From Altererythrobacter xiamenensis (GTDB taxonomy: Bacteria; Pseudomonadota; Alphaproteobacteria; Sphingomonadales; Sphingomonadaceae), in contig NZ_FXWG01000003.1 in NCBI RefSeq assembly GCF_900177715.1, positions 682,001 to 746,000 of the forward strand: 64,000 nt of DNA, read 5' to 3'. The notes beneath the pieces were generated by a model, which did not search any database, was not told the origin of the DNA, and saw only the letters and a program-made list of their open reading frames with translations. Made by a program: the position numbers and the translations under genes. Positions 28,724 to 37,525 of the stretch are shown in pieces. Numbering within the stretch: the stretch's first letter is position 1; each line of letters begins with the position of its first letter.

Positions 28724-29593
28724 TCAGCCCTGCGACCGGCGCGCGAAATAGATGCGGATGGCTCGCGCCATCGTTTCGGCAAATTCTTGACGCCATTCCT
28801 CGGAAGTAAGCCGCTGCGCCTCTTCGGGATTGGTCACGAAGCCCGATTCGAACAGGACCGATGGCATGTCGGGCGCGCGCAACACGGCAAGAGCCGCGGA
28901 GCGCTTCGGACTGGGATGAAACGCCAATCGCCCCTCCCCCTCGCGCAAGATGAGCGAGGCGAACTCGTTGGATTGTTCCTGCGACCTGCGCTGCGACAAT
29001 TCCACGAGGATCGAGCTTACTTCCTCGCTCTGCCCCTCGATCGATATGCCGTTGAGGCGGTCCGCATCGTTCTCGCGCGCTGCAAATCTTGCCGCTGCCT
29101 GCGACGATGCCCTGTTCGAAAGAGTGTAGATGCTCGCCCCGCCGACGTCGCTCTTCTCGCCAGCTGAATCCGCGTGAATGGAGAGGAAGAGATCGGCATC
29201 CATTCGCCGCGCTATCTCGGGCCGCTCTCCAAGCACCAGAAGCCGATCGTCGCTGCGGGTCAGTGCGATGCGCGTACCGCCCTGTTCGAGCAGTTCGTCA
29301 CGCAGCGCGAGAGCTAACGCCAAGGTAATATCCTTCTCGCGCACACCCTGGCCCACTGCACCCGGATCGCGGCCGCCGTGCCCGGCATCGATTACGACGA
29401 GCGGGCGCGACGGATCATCGGGGCCCAGCACATTGGGCAGCGCAACGCGTTCTGCGGTGTCGGGCATTAACAGCCGCAGCACATATTCTCGCCCCAAAGC
29501 CGGCACCGATAGCTTCGTCCCTGTAGCGGCAAGCCCGGCGAACAGCAGCACCGGCAGCAGCACGATCAGCAGGATATGTGCGCGAAGCGTCAT
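28724..29593 (-). CDS. N-acetylmuramoyl-L-alanine amidase (Amidase_3)
   Basis: Zinc-dependent peptidoglycan amidase of 289 residues that cleaves the stem peptide from muramic acid and commonly takes part in cell separation. A hydrophobic N-terminal segment (residues 5-25) should act as signal or anchor. Zinc ligands are in VVIDAGHGGRDPGA, REKDI and FLSIHADS, and the catalytic Glu in VLFESGFVTNPEE. No separate AMIN or LysM wall-binding domain is present. It is the first gene of the minus-strand run, divergent from rne across a 434-base gap. Confidence 0.94.
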   Translation of the reverse strand: MTLRAHILLIVLLPVLLFAGLAATGTKLSVPALGREYVLRLLMPDTAERVALPNVLGPDDPSRPLVVIDAGHGGRDPGAVGQGVREKDITLALALALRDELLEQGGTRIALTRSDDRLLVLGERPEIARRMDADLFLSIHADSAGEKSDVGGASIYTLSNRASSQAAARFAARENDADRLNGISIEGQSEEVSSILVELSQRRSQEQSNEFASLILREGEGRLAFHPSPKRSAALAVLRAPDMPSVLFESGFVTNPEEAQRLTSEEWRQEFAETMARAIRIYFARRSQG

Positions 29594-30027
29594 GACCGCA
29601 TTTGGTTACGTTGTTGCGCAGGACAAACGCAATATGGTTGCGAGGCGTAATACACGATGCTAGCAGGACAAACCGGTAACGAGTTTGCCCGTTTGCACAG
29701 TTTTTACTTGCTGCGGCTATTCCTACCGAAGCCTCGGGAAACAATTTCCCAGGGCCCCGTAACAGGTTGATGCAGTGACGCGACGTTCCTCCCCGCAATT
29801 CCAGCAGCAGCGCTTGTCGCGCGCGGCGGATTACGCGGGCCGGACGGCACAATGGATGTGCAGTCTCGCCCCTGCAGACACGAAGCTTTCCTCCCCGTCG
29901 TTAATCTTCGGGGATATCCTCACATCAAAATATGCCGCGGGCGCAACGCTCCCGCCAGGCAATCATATAGACGCGCCGCCCACTCGGGATGAAACTCCCT
30001 TGCGAAGCGGCGCCTGGAGACAATTAC
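29594..30027. other. intergenic region between amidase and rne, with a hairpin
   Basis: A 434-base gap with divergent promoters expected. On the plus strand a weak sigma-70-like pair is TTGCAC (29693-29698) and CTATTC (29717-29722), 18 bases apart. A 6-bp stem (29892-29897 with 29909-29914, loop 11) lies in what would be the rne leader. RNase E messages in other bacteria have long leaders with hairpins used for self-regulation. I see no convincing open reading frame here with a good ribosome site. Confidence 0.5.
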
Positions 30028-32712
30028 ATGGCAACGCGCATGCTAATCGACGCGCGCCACTCGGAAGAGACCCGGGTAGCGGTGCTCAAAGGCAACCGGA
30101 TCGACGAATTTGATTTCGAATCTGCTGAACACAAGCAGATCAAAGGAAATATCTACCTCGCCAAGGTAACCCGAGTAGAACCATCGCTGCAGGCGGCATT
30201 CGTCGATTTTGGCGGCAATCGCCACGGCTTCCTCGCCTTCAACGAAATCCACCCCGATTACTACCAGATCCCTCATGAGGATCGCGCAAGACTGCTCGCC
30301 GAAGAGGCAGAAGCGGCTGAAGAAGAAGCGCGTCTGCGCGCCGAAGAAGAAGATCGCGGCGAAATTCCCGGCGATGAATACGATGCCGATGATGAAGAAT
30401 CGGCCGAGGCGCTGGCAGAAGACCTCGCCGAGGACGGGGTCGAGGAAATCGACACCAGCGAGAAGGACAAGGTCGCAACCATCGAAGACGGACATGTCGA
30501 TGGGAATGGCGATGAAGATGATGACGACGAAGATGATGATGATTCTGACTCCTCGGACGATGACAACAATCAAGGTCGTGGCCGGCGTGGGCGCGGTCGC
30601 CGGCGCCAAGGCGCCAAGAACAAGGGCGGTCGTTCGCGCTCCAAGGAAGTCGACGAAGTCCGCGCAAAGCGCATGGCGCTGCGTCGCCGCTACAAGATTC
30701 AGGACGTTATTCAGCGCCGCCAGGTACTGCTCGTCCAGGTCGTGAAGGAAGAACGCGGCAACAAGGGTGCCGCGCTGACCACTTATCTCAGCCTCGCCGG
30801 GCGTTACACCGTGCTCATGCCGAACTCGTCGCATGGCGGCGGGATCAGTCGCAAGATCAACTCCGCCAGCGACCGCAAGCGGTTGAAGCAGGTCGTCTCC
30901 GACCTCAAGCTGCCCAAGACGATGGGCCTGATCGTTCGTACGGCGGGCCTCAGCCGCACCAAGACCGAGATCAAGCGCGATTTCGATTACCTTGCGCGGC
31001 TGTGGGACGAAATACGCGAGAAGACTCTGTCCTCCACCGCCCCTGCACTGATCCACTCGGACAGCGACCTGATCAAACGTGCGATCCGCGACATCTACAA
31101 TCGCGACATCGAGGAAGTCGTGGTCGAGGGTGAGGAAGGTTATAAGTCTGCCAAGCAGTTCATGAAGCTGCTGATGCCGAGCCATGCCCGAAGGGTGAAA
31201 GCCTATTCGGACCCGGTTCCGCTGTTCCAGCGGTATGGCGCGGAGGACCAGTTGCGGGCCATGTATGACCCGATGGTCCAGCTCAAATCGGGCGGCTATC
31301 TGATCATTAACCCGACCGAGGCGTTGGTTTCGATCGACATCAACTCCGGCCGTTCGACCAAGGAACACGGGATCGAGCAGACCGCGCTCCACACCAATCT
31401 CGAAGCAGCGCGAGAAATTGCACGCCAGCTGCGCCTGCGCGACATGGCGGGCCTCGTGGTGATCGACTTCATCGACATGGAATACAATTCCAACGTCCGG
31501 AAGGTCGAGCGCGCGATGAAGGACGCGCTCAAGACCGACCGCGCGCGGATCCAGGTCGGCCGCATTTCGGGCTTCGGCCTCATGGAAATGAGCCGCCAGC
31601 GTCTGCGCACGGGCGTGCTCGAAGCGACGACACGCGAATGTCCTCACTGCGACGGGACCGGTCTCGTCCGCACCGCCTCCTCGGCCGGACTTTCGGCCCT
31701 GCGTCTTATCGAGGACGAGGCGGCCAAGGGCAAAGGCACGATCATCAAGCTGGGTGCGAGCACCGAAGCGGCGATCTATCTGCTCAACGAAAAGCGCAAC
31801 GATCTCGTGGAGATCGAGCAGCGCTATGGCGTCACCGTGGAAGTATGCCCGGAAGGCGAAGACGAAGGCGCCAAGATGAGCGTTTCGAGTGCGGGGCCCC
31901 GCCCCTCCGAAGCGCCGAAGTTCGATCCGATTGTCGATGATGATGACGATGACGACATCCTCGACGACGAGGATGAGAATGAGACCGACGCCGACACAGA
32001 CAATGATGACGACGATGCACCGAAGAAGAAGCGTCGCCGCCGCCGTCGTGGCGGCCGAGGTCGCGGGAAGAAGCGCCAGGACGATCAATCGCAGGAAGGA
32101 GAGGACAACGACAGCAACCAGTCAACGGAGGACTCCGAGGAATCTCCCGGTGATGGTGATGACGATCAGCCGAAGAAAAAACGCCGCAGCCGCGGTGGAC
32201 GCCGCCGGAAGAAGAAAGACGACGGCGAAGCGGTGAGCAAGTCCGACGCCGAGAACCTCGAAGAGGTTTCGGAACAGGTGGTCGAGGACATGCCGGTCGT
32301 CGCCGGTCCCGATGACGCACCGGAAACCGCCGAAGAGATGGCTGAGGAGAAGCCGAAGAAGAAGCGCGCTCCCCGCAAGAAAAAGGCTGACGCGACTTCG
32401 GAAGCCGATGCCGATGCCGATGCCGATGCGGATAAAACTGCGGAGGAAAAGCCGAAGAAAAAGCGCGCGCCGCGGAAAAAGAAATCCGATGATGCGACCG
32501 ACGAGGTCGCCAAGCAGGATGCGGCAGCACCATCTGAAGAGCCAAAGCCGAAGCGCAAATCGCCGGCCAAGTCGAAACCCAAGGAATCTCCCGCGGAAGA
32601 AACCAAAGCAGCGGAAGCATCCAACGACGACGGTTCAGGCGACGCATCCCCCACGACAGCGGATGACGGCAAACCACGCCGCGGTTGGTGGCAGCGTACG
32701 TTTGGTGAGTAA
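30028..32712 (+). CDS. rne: ribonuclease E/G
   Basis: Endoribonuclease of the degradosome, 894 residues from the ATG at 30028 (ribosome site ggaga). The N-terminal S1 domain has a large insertion (about residues 90-215) that is first very acidic and then basic. The catalytic region contains RTAGLSRTKTEIK and the Mg site near VSIDINSGRSTKEH, with Asp in VVIDFIDM. The zinc-link is ECPHCDGTG. The C-terminal half (from about residue 625) is low-complexity with alternating acidic and Lys/Arg-rich blocks, including two copies of a 14-residue EEKPKKKRAPRKKK motif. These are probably RNA- or partner-binding scaffolds. The neighbourhood does not include degradosome partners. Confidence 0.97.
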   Translation: MATRMLIDARHSEETRVAVLKGNRIDEFDFESAEHKQIKGNIYLAKVTRVEPSLQAAFVDFGGNRHGFLAFNEIHPDYYQIPHEDRARLLAEEAEAAEEEARLRAEEEDRGEIPGDEYDADDEESAEALAEDLAEDGVEEIDTSEKDKVATIEDGHVDGNGDEDDDDEDDDDSDSSDDDNNQGRGRRGRGRRRQGAKNKGGRSRSKEVDEVRAKRMALRRRYKIQDVIQRRQVLLVQVVKEERGNKGAALTTYLSLAGRYTVLMPNSSHGGGISRKINSASDRKRLKQVVSDLKLPKTMGLIVRTAGLSRTKTEIKRDFDYLARLWDEIREKTLSSTAPALIHSDSDLIKRAIRDIYNRDIEEVVVEGEEGYKSAKQFMKLLMPSHARRVKAYSDPVPLFQRYGAEDQLRAMYDPMVQLKSGGYLIINPTEALVSIDINSGRSTKEHGIEQTALHTNLEAAREIARQLRLRDMAGLVVIDFIDMEYNSNVRKVERAMKDALKTDRARIQVGRISGFGLMEMSRQRLRTGVLEATTRECPHCDGTGLVRTASSAGLSALRLIEDEAAKGKGTIIKLGASTEAAIYLLNEKRNDLVEIEQRYGVTVEVCPEGEDEGAKMSVSSAGPRPSEAPKFDPIVDDDDDDDILDDEDENETDADTDNDDDDAPKKKRRRRRRGGRGRGKKRQDDQSQEGEDNDSNQSTEDSEESPGDGDDDQPKKKRRSRGGRRRKKKDDGEAVSKSDAENLEEVSEQVVEDMPVVAGPDDAPETAEEMAEEKPKKKRAPRKKKADATSEADADADADADKTAEEKPKKKRAPRKKKSDDATDEVAKQDAAAPSEEPKPKRKSPAKSKPKESPAEETKAAEASNDDGSGDASPTTADDGKPRRGWWQRTFGE
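32344..32484 (+). repeat. repeats in the RNase E tail
   Basis: Within rne, two 42-base copies (32344-32385 and 32443-32484) encode the same 14 residues (EEKPKKKRAPRKKK) but differ at synonymous positions. Between them five GCNGAT units (32404-32433) encode an Asp-Ala run. The silent differences show that the protein motif is being kept by selection. Confidence 0.8.
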
Positions 32713-32755
32713 TGCGCCGGTTATGTGAGTCGATGGCGCGCGGCGCAGTGTGGCT

Positions 32756-33391
32756 TCAGGCCCCTGCTCTGCGCGCCACACCCCACTCGTTCCAACTGGC
32801 AAACCTGGGCGCCTTCGGGAGATAGCCCTGCCCCAGCGGTTCCACATCGAAACCCGCGCTGCGAAGCGCGGCCCCGATCGGACGCGTCAGGTGGCAGCCG
32901 CCAGCCATGCGCTTCCAGATCGGCTCGATCCGATCCTGCCATTTTGCAACATCGGTGTCGGGTGCACGCCCGTGCTCGAGAAAGAGGAGCTTTCCACCCG
33001 GCTTCAAAATGCGGCGCATTTCCTTCATTACCCTCGCCGGGTCTTCCACCGAGCACAGCGTAAAAGTGCACACAACCGTGTCGAAGCGGCTGTCGGCAAA
33101 GGGAATATCCTCCCCTGCTCCCTGCTTGATGTCGGCACGCAGCCCCTTGGCGCGGGCGCGTTCGCGTGCGGCATCGAGCAACCCGCCATGCGGATCGATA
33201 CCGGAAAAGCTGGAAACCAGACTGGTCTGGTAAAATTGCTGATTGAGTCCGCCGCCACAGCCAAGCTCGAAAACATCGCCTGAAGCCAGCGGCACCAATT
33301 GCGAGCGCCGCTTCATGATCTGACCCTGACTACAAGCCATGGTGACCAGTTTCGGCATCACATGCGCGTCATACCAACTCTGTAATCCCAT
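32756..33391 (-). CDS. class I SAM-dependent methyltransferase
   Basis: A 211-residue cytoplasmic methyltransferase. Motif I is VFELGCGGGLNQQFYQT, the acidic SAM ligand is in GIDPHG, motif IV is DTVVCTFTLCSVED, and the post motif is LKPGGKLLFLEHG, all typical of the UbiE/Erg6 superfamily. The family acts on small molecules or lipids, and the substrate cannot be read here. It follows the PLP enzyme gene by 74 bases on the same strand and is convergent with rne. Confidence 0.85.
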   Translation of the reverse strand: MGLQSWYDAHVMPKLVTMACSQGQIMKRRSQLVPLASGDVFELGCGGGLNQQFYQTSLVSSFSGIDPHGGLLDAARERARAKGLRADIKQGAGEDIPFADSRFDTVVCTFTLCSVEDPARVMKEMRRILKPGGKLLFLEHGRAPDTDVAKWQDRIEPIWKRMAGGCHLTRPIGAALRSAGFDVEPLGQGYLPKAPRFASWNEWGVARRAGA

Positions 33392-33465
33392 CGGGCATCC
33401 TCTGCCAGATCAACCATCCTGCAACTTTCTAGCGCGAAAATGCCCTCTGGGAACGCCAAAAAGGA

Positions 33466-34938
33466 TCAGGGTCGGTAAGAGCTGATCGCTTTGGCGATCT
33501 GAGCCATGTCCGTTGAAAGCCGGTCGGCAAGCGCATCATCGTCAAGCATGGCGAAACTCGCGAACTGTGGCATCGACATACCGATACGCAATGTGCCGCC
33601 CCATTCGCCATCCTTGCGTACACTTTTGACCGGTTGACCCAGACGCAGGCCACTCAAAGCCAACTCGCGGTGGCACTTTTGTGCATCGGCAAAGGTCGCA
33701 AGGCCTGGCAGGCTGCTGACATCCACCGTCGCCAGGGTTTGCATTTCTATCGGGTGTTCGGCGGGCTCGCCAATCTCACCGGCCGCATGCGGTGCCACCA
33801 GCGACAGGCCGAGCGGTGCGAGGATCTGATCCTCGAGCGCTTGCGAGAACGCCGCGATGATCCGTTCGATCTGCGCCAAGGGCAGCTTCTGAAATCGCTC
33901 GAGCTCGAAAACGGAGGCTTCGTAGCGAAGCGCAAGCGAGATGTTCTCGCTATCGTTCAGGCTCTCGCAGCCAGCCCAGTGCGCCGGAAACTCCGCTCTC
34001 CGGAAAATGCGCGCAAATCCCTCAGGTAGCTTAGCCGCGTTTTGTACCGCCTCCCTGCGCATCAGGGCAAAGCCGTTGAACGGAGGGCCGCCCATGAACT
34101 TCGATCCGGTCAGGAATACTATGGCATCGCGATCGAGATAGTCATGCAAGGCTTCTGTCGTGATCCGTGCCTGGCAGGCATCGATCACGAAGGTCGTATT
34201 ATCGGAATAGCGCTGTTGCAGAGCATCCATCTGCACGATGTCAGGCAAAATCAGTCCGGTCTTGGAGCCATGCACGACATGGATGAGCGCATGCCTTCCC
34301 GCCATTTGCGCGATCGTGATTTCCTGCTCGATCGCCTGCGCAATCTGTACACTCGATCTGGCGAGCCCGTAGCCGCAACGCACCGGGACATCGGCAAGGC
34401 TGATCGAGGCGAAACCTTCGACTTCCTGTCCCACCTCGCTTGCGAGGCCCAGCGCGGTCTCGCTGGCGAAATAGCAACCGTGGGCCGAATGGATGCAGCC
34501 GCTACCGACCTCGTCCGCACCCAAAAGGATATTGTGCACGCCGCCCGATGCTTTTTCCTGCACTGCGGCAAGCGCTACATATTCGAGATCGGTTCCGGAT
34601 GGCGCGAATACCACCTCAATGTCGGAGCCGAGTCGATAAGCTGCACGGATTCGCGCGCGTATCTGTTCGAGCCAAGCAGAATATTCTGGAAAACCCTCTG
34701 CCTGCATCGCCAAGAGATGCGCAAAGGCGTCAGGCGACAAGTCGTTGGCGGTCGACGATGCATATGCCAGCGTCTTGCGCGGATAAGGCGCTGAGAAATA
34801 ACGGTTGAGCCCCGACACCGGATCGAGCGTGATGCGTGCATCCCCACCGCATGAGAGAGCCTCGATCAGCTCAACCGCCTCGACAGATGCATCGACACTC
34901 CCCGCTAAATCGGGGAATATTGCGATTCTGGTGCTCAT
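33466..34938 (-). CDS. PLP-dependent fold-type-I enzyme of unknown substrate
   Basis: A 490-residue protein that I can place in the aspartate aminotransferase fold but not in a named family. The Schiff-base lysine is probably Lys280 (LTGSKFMGGPPFNG), the Asp that binds the pyridine nitrogen is Asp253 (IDACQAR), and the phosphate loop is at Ser114-Gly115-Thr116. The early segment RYFSAPYPRKTLAYASSTANDLSP is unusual. It could be a lyase, decarboxylase or aminotransferase. The start at 34938 was chosen because a longer frame has no ribosome site. Divergent from the ATP-grasp gene across only 56 bases, which suggests shared regulation. Confidence 0.8.
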   Translation of the reverse strand: MSTRIAIFPDLAGSVDASVEAVELIEALSCGGDARITLDPVSGLNRYFSAPYPRKTLAYASSTANDLSPDAFAHLLAMQAEGFPEYSAWLEQIRARIRAAYRLGSDIEVVFAPSGTDLEYVALAAVQEKASGGVHNILLGADEVGSGCIHSAHGCYFASETALGLASEVGQEVEGFASISLADVPVRCGYGLARSSVQIAQAIEQEITIAQMAGRHALIHVVHGSKTGLILPDIVQMDALQQRYSDNTTFVIDACQARITTEALHDYLDRDAIVFLTGSKFMGGPPFNGFALMRREAVQNAAKLPEGFARIFRRAEFPAHWAGCESLNDSENISLALRYEASVFELERFQKLPLAQIERIIAAFSQALEDQILAPLGLSLVAPHAAGEIGEPAEHPIEMQTLATVDVSSLPGLATFADAQKCHRELALSGLRLGQPVKSVRKDGEWGGTLRIGMSMPQFASFAMLDDDALADRLSTDMAQIAKAISSYRP

Positions 34939-34994
34939 TACGTCTCGTTTCTCTTGGCGACCTTCGCGCGCCGCTTTATGGGCCTGCGCCAATT

Positions 34995-36023
34995 ATGGAA
35001 AGGCCCAACCTCGTGCAATTCACCCATTCGCCCCTGGTGCTCGACGAAGCGACCAAGCGCGACACCCACATCCTGTTTATCGCAAAGAACGCGCTGTGGG
35101 ACGGCACGGGCAGCCCTGAAGACGGCAATCACGCCAAATACCATCGCGAAATGCGCCAGGTGCTGGAGGGGCTCGGCCTGAACCTCACCATCGGCAACCG
35201 GTTCGAACATCTGCTCGAAGATCCGAATTTCGATTTCGTCTTCCCGCTCCTCAATCGCGCCGGCTTCTTCAATTCGGAGATGTTCGGCCCCCTGCTGTGC
35301 GAACGCGCGGGCATTCCCTATCTCGGCGCAAGTCCGATCCTGCGCGGCCTGTCGGACGATAAACACCTCGCCAAGCATATGGTGCGCGAGGCCGGGGTGC
35401 CGACGGCCCCTTGGGCAATATACCGCAAGGGCGCGCCGATCGATCCGGCGAAGTGCCCGCAGGGCGAGCGCTACGTGGTCAAGCCAAACGCATCCTCAGC
35501 CAGTTGGGGCGTCAACGATGCGACTGATTGGGACAGCGTTCTCGAAGCGGTGAACAGCGTCCATGCGCTCGGTCACGATGCATTGGTCGAGCCCTTCATC
35601 GATGGCAGCGATGTCGAGGTTCCGGTCGTCACCATCAATGGCGAACCCATGATCCTTCCGATGATGATCTTCCGCCAGGCCGATCCGTCGCACCTGCGGA
35701 CATACCAGGAGAAGCGCGACCTGGTGGACCGCAGCCAGAAATACTCGCTCGACCCGTTCGAGAACGAGGACATGATCGCGACCATTGCCGAATACACGCG
35801 CAAGGCGATGCAGGAGTATCGCCCGTTCGATTACGGTCGCTTCGAGTTCCGGGTCAACGAAGAGACCGGCGAGGTGACCTTCCTCGAGCTCAATCTGAAC
35901 TGCAATCTGTGGTCGGAAAAGGTCTTCGGTCGTGCCGCTAAACTGGCTGGCTGGACGCAAGATCAGTTGATCGAGACGATCCTCGCCGAGAGCCTGCGCC
36001 GCAACGGCCTGACGAAGGGCTAG
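34995..36023 (+). CDS. ATP-grasp ligase, D-Ala-D-Ala-ligase-like
   Basis: A 342-residue ATP-grasp protein. The ATP-binding lysine region is YVVKPNASSASWGVNDA, a second ATP-site acid is in DALVEPFIDGSDVEVPVV, and the metal site is FLELNLNCNLW (acidic residue and Asn). The N-terminal half, with VFPLLNRAGFFNSEMFGPLL and IPYLGASPILRGLSDDKHLAK, follows the D-alanine-D-alanine ligase layout. It is not obviously the housekeeping Ddl, because there is no mur or fts neighbour and the substrate region differs. It probably joins an amino acid or small carboxylate to an amine. It ends in a 4-base convergent overlap with the receiver gene. Confidence 0.85.
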   Translation: MERPNLVQFTHSPLVLDEATKRDTHILFIAKNALWDGTGSPEDGNHAKYHREMRQVLEGLGLNLTIGNRFEHLLEDPNFDFVFPLLNRAGFFNSEMFGPLLCERAGIPYLGASPILRGLSDDKHLAKHMVREAGVPTAPWAIYRKGAPIDPAKCPQGERYVVKPNASSASWGVNDATDWDSVLEAVNSVHALGHDALVEPFIDGSDVEVPVVTINGEPMILPMMIFRQADPSHLRTYQEKRDLVDRSQKYSLDPFENEDMIATIAEYTRKAMQEYRPFDYGRFEFRVNEETGEVTFLELNLNCNLWSEKVFGRAAKLAGWTQDQLIETILAESLRRNGLTKG

Positions 36024-36394
36024 TGGGTCTCGACCGGCGGTTTCGTCGAACCGAGAAGTGTTAGCAGCGCTGCGATAACGTCATCGGCAGGGCGCGGCTT
36101 GGCTATCACGGGAGCATCGATAGCACGAAGCGACTCGCCGACCCTATCGAGGTCGCCCGTGTGCAGGATGAACGGGATTTTCCGTTCCGACAGGCAATCT
36201 GCCGTCTTCCTGCAGGTTTCCCCGCCGCCAAGGCTCACATCGAGGATAGCACCTTCGATGTTCGATTGTTCGATGCATGAAATTGCTTCGGAATTGTCGA
36301 TGGTCGTTACAGCGGCATAGCCTGCGTCTTCGAAAGCCATCTTGAGATCCATCGCGATCAATGGCTCGTCTTCGAGAATTAGAAATGTCTGCAT
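36020..36394 (-). CDS. single-domain response regulator (LovR-like)
   Basis: A stand-alone receiver of 124 residues with no output domain. The acidic pocket is Glu8-Asp9 (LILEDEP), the phosphoacceptor is Asp52 (AILDVSL), the switch Thr is Thr79 (FILHTG), and the lysine is Lys99 (IAKPRP). The P-F-x-x-x-T-G stretch resembles the FATGUY class of receivers that work with HWE kinases. It follows the LOV kinase by 8 bases on the same strand. Known Erythrobacter LOV kinases have a partner receiver called LovR that acts as a phosphate sink; this gene fits that role by position and form. Confidence 0.9.
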   Translation of the reverse strand: MQTFLILEDEPLIAMDLKMAFEDAGYAAVTTIDNSEAISCIEQSNIEGAILDVSLGGGETCRKTADCLSERKIPFILHTGDLDRVGESLRAIDAPVIAKPRPADDVIAALLTLLGSTKPPVETH

Positions 36395-36402
36395 TAGGTG
36401 GC

Positions 36403-37482
36403 CTATCTACTGCCGATCGGCACGGTAATTACCGCGCGCAATCCGGCCGGATTCCATTCTCGCTCCAAGGTGCCTCGCGAATGGGACAAGAGGGTATCGG
36501 CAATGTCGAAACCTGTACCACCGGGATCCGGCTCGCCCTTGATCGGCGGTCCGCCATTCTCAACCCATTCGATCTCCAGTGAATTGCGATCGAATTTGTC
36601 TTTGCGGTGGACCCAGGAAACTTCGACCACCCCGTTTTCATTGGACAGCGCGCCGTATTTGGTAGCGTTGGCCGCAAGCTCGTGCAGGGCCAATCCGATC
36701 GCCGAGATAGCGTTTGGCTCTGTACGTACGCCATTGCCGTTGAACTTTATGCGATCGCCTTCCGGATCGTAGGGTGCGAGCACAGCGCGAATCGCCTGGC
36801 CGACCTGGATCGTCCCGAGCACGGCATCATCAAGCGTCGGCTCGTAAGAACGCCCCAGCGCCTGGACCCGGTCGTTGATCTTGTTGGCAACGTTTTTCGC
36901 ATCCATCGAGCGGCCGGTGATGTTCACGATGCCGCCGATAACGGCGAAGACGTTTTTCATGCGGTGCGAAATTTCACGTGCCAGCGCCTTCGCATGGCGT
37001 TCCTCTGCACGGGATTGGTGAATGTCGGTGACGTCCCATTGGCTACCGAAGAAGTAAGTGAGGTTGCCTTCTGCATCATAAATCGGGCCGAGGTGAAGCG
37101 TGTTCCAGAAGCTGGAACCGTCTTTCCGATAATTCAGAATTTCGACCACGACGACGTCTTCCTCCTGGATCGCCTCGCGGATCTTGGTGACTTGTCGTTG
37201 GTCGGTATCCGGACCCTGCAGGAAGCGGCAGTTTCGACCGATGATTTCTTCGCGGCGATACCCGGTGAGTTGCTCGAACGCCTCGTTGCAGAAGATGATG
37301 GGGTCGTCAGGCAGCCGTGGATCCGTCAGACAGACCGCCATGCGCGTCTGCGCCATGGCCTGCTCGAAAAGCAGACCACTCGCGCCTTCGAAGCCCATTC
37401 TCGTGCCCTGATTGGGGTGTATGGGACGATGGGCCTGGCCCGATCCTCTCAGACCACCCCTGCTGTCGTCGCTGCTACTCAT
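36403..37482 (-). CDS. blue-light LOV-domain histidine kinase (HWE class)
   Basis: Soluble sensor kinase of 359 residues with no membrane segment. Residues 36-150 form a LOV/PAS domain with the flavin-adduct motif GRNCRFLQG, Cys85. The H-box is EISHRMKN with phosphoacceptor His173. The N-box HELAANATKYG has Asn272, the HWE signature pair Trp306/Glu308 lies in IEWVENGG, and the G-box is GGTGF (321-325). The size and layout match the LOV kinases EL346, EL362 and EL368 of Erythrobacter litoralis, known from structural work. The ATG at 37482 has a ribosome site (aggaaa); the frame extends upstream but includes the promoter region. An adjacent receiver follows. Confidence 0.95.
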   Translation of the reverse strand: MSSSDDSRGGLRGSGQAHRPIHPNQGTRMGFEGASGLLFEQAMAQTRMAVCLTDPRLPDDPIIFCNEAFEQLTGYRREEIIGRNCRFLQGPDTDQRQVTKIREAIQEEDVVVVEILNYRKDGSSFWNTLHLGPIYDAEGNLTYFFGSQWDVTDIHQSRAEERHAKALAREISHRMKNVFAVIGGIVNITGRSMDAKNVANKINDRVQALGRSYEPTLDDAVLGTIQVGQAIRAVLAPYDPEGDRIKFNGNGVRTEPNAISAIGLALHELAANATKYGALSNENGVVEVSWVHRKDKFDRNSLEIEWVENGGPPIKGEPDPGGTGFDIADTLLSHSRGTLEREWNPAGLRAVITVPIGSR

Positions 37483-37525
37483 CGAACTCTGTTTCCTGAC
37501 CGACCCTTTTTTTGGACCTTCACAA

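Noticed and set aside
30043-32088. A 681-codon minus-strand open frame opposite rne.
   Set aside because: Shadow caused by the codon bias of RNase E; no domain seen and it covers known motifs on the sense strand.
32713-32750. Inverted repeat after rne (TGCGCCG and CGGCGCA).
   Set aside because: The loop is about 21 bases and no T-run follows; low support.
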